From positions 522,889 to 586,888 of the forward strand of contig NMRA01000199.1 of the NCBI GenBank assembly GCA_002633005.1: DNA of 64,000 nt. Reading direction: 5' to 3'. Below are positions 58,601 through 64,000 of this stretch, one piece after another. Positions within the stretch are counted from its first letter, which is position 1, and each line of letters opens with the position of its first letter. The notes below the pieces were generated by a model that was not told the DNA's origin, made no database searches, and saw only the letters and a program-made list of their open reading frames with translations. The position numbers and the translations under genes were made by a program. The DNA comes from Phoronis australis (lineage: Eukaryota > Phoronida > Phoronidae).

Positions 58601-61600
58601 TCCGAGTCCTCTATCTTTATAATTGCTGCATATCCCTCTGTGTTTGTATATTGCTACAGGGTCCACTTTACTCGTATATTGCTGGCGGGTCCTCTATCTT
58701 TGTATATTGGTGCAAGACTCTCTGTTAATGTTGTTCCAGCTAGGTCTCTCTGTGTTTGCATATTGCTGCAGGACCCTCTCTCTTTGTATATTGCTTCAGG
58801 GCCTTCTATTTTTGTAAATTGCTACTGGATTCTATGTGCTGTAGTTCCTTCTCTGCTTATTGCTGCAGGACCCTTTCTCGTATGTTGCTTCAGTCTTCTA
58901 TCTTTGTATATTGCTGGAGGACTTTCTGTATATTGCTGCAGGTCCCTCTGTGTTTCCAAATGAGGGGCCAGTTGACATTCTAGTTTACAGCTAGAACAGT
59001 GTATTTGATATTGGAGCTATAATTCATTATTGATTGATAGTTACAGCAGCTATTTTTAGTGTTGGTTAGGAATTGATACCGTGACGTTTGATCCATATTA
59101 ATTATCAGCAGGGTGACCAGCCACCACACTGGTTTAATATTTCCTGTTCATTTCCCACAGGCTCTGTCAGCCAGCCTTGCAATCTGCAGAAACTCAACTT
59201 TGCGGGCAACAATGCCAACAACGTCCATCTATTCCTACACTTCAACCGCTGTCCAGGGGCCACCTACGTCAACTTATCGCAGTCCAAGATGTCCGGTTCC
59301 ACCCTATACAATCTTCTTCCATGCTCGGCTAATGACAAGGATTGGGTTGACAATGGCTGCAGTCACGTGGCGACGCTGGTGTTGCAAGGTGTTCTGTTGA
59401 CTGACGGGGAAATCATGTGCAAGACATTCGGTAAGAGAATCTTGGTGTTGTTTCTTCTGGTTTTACCGTCTTTGGGCTAACGTGTTGTCCGTAAGCTAAT
59501 CATTGGAGACCAAGACAAGGAGTTTTTCGTTCGCGTGATGGTTAAGGTGTGCTGCCATATTCTGCCTGGGCAGCAGTGAAATGGATAACGTTTTGAAGTT
59601 AAGAACAACCCATTCTCTGTACCCTTCACTGTCATAACCAGTCATTGGACGCAATTAATGTCTGAGAGGTCAAAATACCCACCTAATGTGATGAGGTGGT
59701 GTAGTAATCACTAGCAGTTGGTAGCATGTCCTCACCATTCCTGCCAGGAGAACCTTCTGGTGTGGGCATCTGATGGTGATACAGTGGAATTGTGATACTT
59801 AATATCATACCAAATAATAGGATATCTCGGTTATTGAAATGACATGTCATGGTTTATTGTCATTAGAAATTAAGAACATTAATTCACATGTCGTGCTTCT
59901 TATCATTTGTACCATTGCTTTAATTTCTATCTAAAAACCAACAGTGGCTAATGCATTTGAATTTTTGGAACTCGGTGCTAGGTTAAAAATCAGTTGTTTC
60001 CTGTTAAGCTGTCTTGTTCTGACTTCCAAAAGGGCTGAATTTGAACTGTAGAGCCATCATGAGTTTAATGAATAACAACACGTGCATTGTAAGCTAATGC
60101 AAGACACTCCTCACTTGGAAAGCATTGTTTTCTGATAAGTTCTCATATTCTTCATTAATTTATAATGTAAAGTTGTCTAAAAACTCATCACTTATAATGA
60201 GCAGTTTATAAGAGCAGTTACATCATCGCCATGAAGTCGGAACCCGCCTAATGGCATATCAAGGTCACTTTCATAATTTGCTTGGAAACTGCAGAATTGG
60301 AGCTGGCTCCAATTTATGATTTGAAAGACCTTAGGTAGTCCTTTGTGTTTCTGAGATTCTACAGTTTTTCATGTAGTGCTTGTTTTTCATTCACTGTCTT
60401 ATGTGTTACTTCCTTGACAGGTCGTTGTCATCTGGCTAACTTGCACTTGTCCCATCTGGACATGTCTGCGTGTAACCTCGGCAACAGTGACATGCGACAA
60501 ATTGCCAAAGCGATGCAAATGAAGACGGTGCCATTAGTAACTCTAAAGCTGTCCAACAACTACATCGGAGATGACGGAATTGGTCATCTTGTGTACGCAC
60601 TGTTAGACTCCAACACACTGCACAGACTCAATCTGAGTCACAATAAGGTACATCACAAATTTCTCTTATTTAGTTTCAACTCCAGATGGCAGTGATTTCC
60701 AAATTCTGGTATCAATCTAGTCGATCGCATAGTCTTTTTTCCACATCACGACTTGCACACCAGTTATCTACCACGATTAAGGTAAATGCGACTGTCGTGA
60801 CTGAAATACTGGTAAACAAACTGAATCCTATTAAATCATTTTGTCTAATTTTTATCGTATTTTTCAGGTCTGCAGAAAATAATCCTAATGGTAATTCTCC
60901 ACTTGTTTTGCACAAAATAAATTTATTTTTCTGACAGTTGGTTTGTGTGAAATAGACTAAACAATCATACAGACTTTATGGTTGATGGGAATGTAACTTA
61001 GTAACCAAGCGTTGCTAACTTCGAGCATGCAAGTTTAATGAAATGCGTGACCTTTGCATTGACAATGTGCTATCAGCTAACAGTGATTAAGTTACTGTTC
61101 CAAATATTAAAGTAATTTACCATATTGTTGGTGAAACACTCTATTGAGGAAATTCCCCTGGGTCACAGGACACTTATGTAGGTCACCCCTTTCACCTCAC
61201 ATTTAAAGCAGCATGATGTATTCCATATGAACGGATGAATTAAGTGGTTAATGTAATACTTAGACTTTATTAACACAATTAAAAACAGGGTGTTTGTTAC
61301 AAGGAGTAACAGTAGGGCTTTGCCTGCAATACTGACCACCTTGTGATTTAGGTGAGCCAAGATATTCTGGCAATGTGAGTGAGGGACAAAATAACTGAGG
61401 GACAAAATAAAACTGAGGGACAAAATAAAACTGAGGGACAAAATAAAACTGAGGGACAAAATTTTAAGAGTGCGAAATGAGGTGAATGGGCTAAATTAGT
61501 GGAGAATTATATAGCAACCTTATTTTTATGAGAAATTCAGTGCCTGAAACCAAGCAGTTAAAAATAACTAGTTTCATTGTATGATATTGAATTTATTTGA

Positions 61601-63778
61601 GCCTGTGTTTTATTGCTGTAAAGCCATCACTACACTTATGCCCAACTCTACACAAAAGGAACTTGGATCAGTGCTAGCGATTAGCAGCATTGATGACGCC
61701 AGCAATTGTACAATGAAAGCTGTTAATGGAGTACAGGGTGCTGTGAAATGGATCGAATTTATAGTGAGGATGGCACATCACACTTCTGAGATGAGTCGAA
61801 CAAGTCGAGAACCAAAAAAATTATGAATAGCAAGAGTCGTGTAGGCACGCGGCATTGTGGGTAAATACCATAGAATTAGAGAGGGCGCTGTTGTATCCTT
61901 GGTAGTGGTTATTAACTCGTTAATCACATCCTCGTGGGTAGTATTATGTCAAATGTTGGCAACGTGGTAAGTCGAGTTGTTGTTACAGTGATATTCTGGC
62001 CACACCCTTTCAGATTCAGGACCGAGGAGCGCAGATATTGAGCTGCCTGTTTGACCAATGGGATGGCAATAAAAACCGCATTCAGTCACTTGACGTATCT
62101 TGCAACTGCATCGGTAAACACCACATTGGTTAACATGGATGTTGTTTTTAATGTTTTGTTCTTCATGATTCAAGTTTCCGCGACTGCGCTGCATGTCATA
62201 TTCAAATGGTCTTGAAAGTTTACAAAATAAGTTAACGTTATTCACACGGTGATTTGATTCCAATTTGAATTCACATATTCATCATCATCTTTCCTGGTAA
62301 GTTTGCCCGGGCTACATATATTGTTGTAACGTTGCCAAGCAAGTATCATCTGTTGCTATAGCAACATTTTCAAATTCACATTGCCTGTTGCAGGTGCCAA
62401 AGGTGTGTCTGGTTTGCTGAAGGCTCTTGTCTCCGGTGGTAGTCTTACTCGGCTAGATGCCAGCGATCAGAAGCAGAGGCATTTCTCTGAGAATGACCTT
62501 ATGGGCATATTCAGGAAGCTTGCCTCAATTCTAGGTCTGTTTTACTGCCAGTCCAAGACATCAATATTCACGTTGCCTGTCTTATGATGTATAATGTGTT
62601 TTAAGCAGTTCAAACGCTTCCCTGTTTGACAGGCTGTGTTGTAAGGAAATGACAGTGCAACTGTCTGGTGAAACAACATTTTATGCTTTTGTATCAAATC
62701 TCTTACAGTCACGTTGGAATTTGGATTGCCTCATCCTTGTCTTATATGCACTAAAAGCAGATTACTGTAGATTTCCATGTGACCTTGTCAGGATTTTTTT
62801 TCTCAAAAACATCTATTTGCAGACTGAAATTAATTTGTGTCCAGAAAGCCCTCAGGGGCTCTTTCTGAACAAAAGAAGTGGGGTTCTTTTGATAACTTGT
62901 ATTAGCTACCATAGCCTCATTGGACTTGAAATGAAAAAACCTGTATTAATCAATTAACGTTGAGCTCTTAGCTGCAATTTGTGGTAGTGGTTTGAATTCG
63001 TCACCATTTTGAGTGATTGACACCCTCTTATTGGACAAGATATAAACATATTAAGTGAATCGGGTAACGTAGAAGAGTTGTATGGTGGCACCTTTGTTTA
63101 CATTTCATGGATAAACTTGAAGTAGCTATCCCTTTAAATACCAATTGTGAAAAAATCATAGCACTTATCACATTTTTCATACCTTCTTACCATGGTAAAA
63201 ATACACAAAGATCTTGAGAGAGCCTCTATAAGCAGGGCTTTTTGGGTCCTTGTTTCCACAAGACCCCCCATGGTGGTTTTTGTTTAGGGGGGGGACTCTT
63301 TTGGAAATTCCTGATATAGCTGAAAATAGACTGTGGCTCTGTCTTGTAATGATAGGGACTTAAAAGAACCAGTTTTTCAAGTAGTACTATATTCATGGCA
63401 CTAGAATCTTGAAACCAGCTCAGTTGACTTTCCAATTTGAATTTGAGTTGTTGCTATCTTGTAATAGTATTGCTTAAGGGAATGTAAGCGTCTGTGATTT
63501 TTGTGTGCCATTGTACCATGTGTTGTTGAAGATTGGTATCAATAGCATAAGTATCATTCACCTTTAAATTTGTAAGTTTTCTGCATATACGAGAACAGAC
63601 GTCTTGTAATTTTGTTATTTATGCTGCGTGTTTGCTGCAGGGTTTGGTATGCGTACCTATGAATCTCTGCTGGTACGGGGCAGCTGTGACATCCCTCCTC
63701 GAATACCTGCAGAGTTGAGTGTCGACGTCTCCCAGCCGCAACGTCTTGGAGACAAAGAGTACCTCTGCTTCAATGGAG
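44728..63778 (+). CDS. LRR-B: N-acylated leucine-rich-repeat protein, paralogue of LRR-A (13 exons, cut at 3')
   Basis: Thirteen coding exons with AG/GT borders and compatible phases give 2267 residues before the window ends. The protein starts MGTGASKNRQK, a textbook myristoylation signal (Gly2, Ser6, Lys7) followed by basic residues. Residues 1-1639 (exon 1) are disordered, rich in Ser, Cys and Lys, with nuclear-localisation-like clusters FKRRKKS (about 483) and KPLKRRKLPP (about 1130). Residues 1640-1694 match the end of LRR-A exon 1. Residues 1695-2221 are ribonuclease-inhibitor-type LRRs (QLDISHNYVGPHAF, LKYLTMSNNPI, LVTLKLSNNYIGDDG), and exon 13 starts the post-LRR linker. The RRM-like part expected from LRR-A would lie beyond 64000. 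Function unknown. Confidence 0.85.
50452..50615 (+). CDS. LRR-B exon 2
   Basis: 164 nt, phase 1 to 0, acceptor ctgttag, donor ctg|gtaagt. Encodes KLEASLRVACDLI ... FIHRLCLARALPESC, matching FNAAMRAVCQLV ... LVHSMRLSRTLPPSV at the end of LRR-A exon 1. Helical cap before the LRR array. Confidence 0.88.
50985..51275 (+). repeat. Dispersed repeat family C, copy 2
   Basis: Contains ccgtcatctccgtccatccg, cagatggatccgactact, ctagtggcaattttag and tcataaaatttgggaaatag. The middle blocks match the inverse of 33365-33545. Wording like this is common at the ends of dispersed elements in invertebrate genomes. In LRR-B intron 2. Confidence 0.5.
52167..52292 (+). CDS. LRR-B exon 3 (LRR)
   Basis: 126 nt, phase 0 to 0, acceptor ttttcag, donor gcg|gtatgg. 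Encodes QLDISHNYVGPHAF and LTHLNIAYND. Same length as LRR-A exon 2, with GP-x-AF shared. Confidence 0.9.
52293..54933 (+). other. LRR-B intron 3
   Basis: The longest LRR-B intron, about 2.6 kb. I see no exon in it. A GC-richer patch at about 53575-53700 (gacgagcggcgaccgaggtc) differs from its surroundings but matches nothing I recognise. A family A repeat copy lies at 54149-54280. Confidence 0.5.
54149..54280 (-). repeat. Dispersed repeat family A, copy 3
   Basis: Minus strand starts gaaatctcaccaattttgga and contains caatttcttagaatt and ggtggtagctatggtgatt, aligned in order with 8519-8670. Confidence 0.55.
54934..55070 (+). CDS. LRR-B exon 4 (LRR)
   Basis: 137 nt, phase 0 to 2, acceptor tgtcag, donor aa|gtgagt. 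Encodes LCWLDVSGNNLGKTDF. LRR-A exon 3 has LEYLDVSDNYLGKDYF and the same length. Confidence 0.9.
55130..55370. repeat. Degenerate minisatellite in LRR-B intron 4
   Basis: Variants of gtggtagtgaggatccattg and accctcaggtgggtgg recur four times with irregular spacing just after the exon 4 donor. Confidence 0.65.
55666..55807 (+). CDS. LRR-B exon 5 (LRR)
   Basis: 142 nt, phase 2 to 0, acceptor atacag, donor cag|gtaagc. Encodes CGISDVREFIGALL and LKYLTMSNNPI. Confidence 0.9.
56606..56731 (+). CDS. LRR-B exon 6 (LRR)
   Basis: 126 nt, phase 0 to 0, acceptor tttgcag, donor gag|gtagtt. Encodes LIYLDIANCGLSWKAF and LNVLNISGCE. Confidence 0.88.
57696..57813 (+). CDS. LRR-B exon 7
   Basis: 118 nt, phase 0 to 1, acceptor ccatcag, donor attg|gtgagt. 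Encodes LAMFVIVCISKMTLVQLVMN, a divergent repeat like LRR-A exon 6. Confidence 0.86.
58272..58466 (+). CDS. LRR-B exon 8 (LRR)
   Basis: 195 nt, phase 1 to 1, acceptor ttgcag, donor gcag|gtctgt. Encodes LSLDNCNLRDSVL and LRELSLASNPQVT. Same length as LRR-A exon 7. A degenerate tandem repeat starts just after the donor. Confidence 0.9.
58490..58965 (+). repeat. Degenerate minisatellite in LRR-B intron 8
   Basis: About fifteen imperfect units of roughly 26-36 bp like ctttgtatattgctgcagg. Each unit has a pyrimidine-rich run ending in ctgcag or similar, resembling a 3' splice site. All three plus-strand frames stay open for long stretches (up to 142 codons), a side effect of the repeat. Confidence 0.8.
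59161..59430 (+). CDS. LRR-B exon 9 (LRR)
   Basis: 270 nt, phase 1 to 1, acceptor cccacag, donor ttcg|gtaaga. Encodes LQKLNFAGNNANN, TYVNLSQSKMSGSTL and VATLVLQGVLLTDGE. Confidence 0.9.
60421..60647 (+). CDS. LRR-B exon 10 (LRR)
   Basis: 227 nt, phase 1 to 0, acceptor ttgacag, donor aag|gtacat. Encodes LSHLDMSACNLGNSDM, LVTLKLSNNYIGDDGIG and LHRLNLSHNK, very canonical repeats. Confidence 0.92.
61376..61465. repeat. 20-bp tandem repeat, about five copies
   Basis: Unit actgagggacaaaataaa with small length changes. In LRR-B intron 10. Confidence 0.92.
61630..61826 (+). pseudogene. Diverged relative of the 16477-16618 exon-like block
   Basis: Contains aaggaacttggatcagtg, identical to the minus-strand block at 16.6 kb, and 80 bp later gtgaaatggatcgaattt versus gtgaaacgggccgaattt. 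The reading frame is kept, with a one-codon length difference: ELGSVLAISS versus ELGSVFVIGT, then AVKWIEF versus SVKRAEF. No acceptor precedes it, and it lies in an LRR-B intron, so it is probably a dead exon copy or part of a dispersed element. Confidence 0.4.
62014..62113 (+). CDS. LRR-B exon 11 (LRR)
   Basis: 100 nt, phase 0 to 1, acceptor tttcag, donor atcg|gtaaac. Encodes RGAQILSCLFDQW and IQSLDVSCNCIG. LRR-A exon 10 ends in the same NCIG. Confidence 0.87.
62394..62534 (+). CDS. LRR-B exon 12 (last LRR)
   Basis: 141 nt, phase 1 to 1, acceptor ttgcag, donor ctag|gtctgt. Encodes GVSGLLKALVSGGSLTRLDA and ENDLMGIFRKLASILG. Confidence 0.87.
63641..63778 (+). CDS. LRR-B exon 13
   Basis: 138 nt, phase 1 to 1, acceptor tgctgcag, donor ggag|gtcagt. 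Encodes GFGMRTYESLLVRGSCDIPP and continues to FNGG. Corresponds to LRR-A exon 12. The gene continues past the window; 222 bp of intron follow. Confidence 0.85.
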
Positions 63779-64000
63779 GTCAGTTATTAACCAAAATAAA
63801 GCCACAGTCTGCAAGCTTTTAGTAAGCGTCCATGTATTTGTGTGGTCACATGCAGATGTGTTCCTGTCCTATTGTCTGGCAGTCCACTTGGTATCTCAAA
63901 AACCCCCTGGGATCTTGATGAAGGTTGGCTCAATGATGTAGGTCATCACTAGGGCAGTGCATATCACTTTTCACTCTGTCCCAGATTGATGGATTTCGAT

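Noticed and set aside
58471-58983. Overlapping plus-strand frames of 64-142 codons
   Set aside because: By-product of a tandem repeat without stop codons, located in an LRR-B intron.
1-64000. CRISPR arrays, operons or bacterial ribosome binding sites
   Set aside because: The window is clearly from an intron-bearing animal genome; tandem repeats seen have no spacer structure.

Overview
This is a eukaryotic, animal window: genes are split into short exons with GT/AG introns of about 0.3-2.6 kb, there is one EF-hand first exon that I recognise as the animal gene MCC, and the AT-rich non-coding sequence is packed with small inverted-repeat transposons. An invertebrate bilaterian (for example an invertebrate deuterostome or a spiralian) fits best; I cannot name the species. 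Two assembly gaps (a single N at 26474 and 190 N at 31708-31897) show it is a draft scaffold.

Layout. 1-15832: no coding exon seen; probably the long first intron of MCC (minus strand), with many small repeats. 15833-15981: first coding exon of MCC, with an exon-like block upstream at 16477-16618. 16619-19838: no gene seen. 19839-35804 (minus): a complete 18-exon gene, here called LRR-A, 1176 residues. 35812-44708: intergenic, crowded with copies of a foldback transposon family, smaller foldbacks and one retroelement. 44728-63778 (plus): a second gene, LRR-B, 13 coding exons in the window (2267 residues so far), cut off by the window edge.

The main result is that LRR-A and LRR-B are head-to-head paralogues. 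From LRR-A exon 2 and LRR-B exon 3 onward the exons correspond one to one, with the same order, nearly the same lengths and the same splice phases. Both begin with an N-myristoylation-type terminus (MGCGAGK and MGTGASK), both have a 3' splice site a few bases before the ATG (so a non-coding 5' exon lies in the intergenic block), both have a long disordered N-terminal part, and both carry ribonuclease-inhibitor-type leucine-rich repeats. LRR-A, which is complete, ends in a domain with RRM-like beta strands. I know of no described family with this order (acylated disordered tail, LRR array, RRM-like domain), so I treat the pair as the candidate undescribed system here.

The space between the two genes is also informative. 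A 933-bp foldback element is flanked by a perfect 9-bp target duplication, and a related un-inserted sequence 3 kb away preserves the empty site. A second, 1487-bp member has a 9-bp duplication with one mismatch. Older copies carry a nested small foldback, and a 435-bp non-LTR-type element has a 14-bp target duplication. All gene models are mine, built by reading splice sites and frames by eye; no database search was possible.
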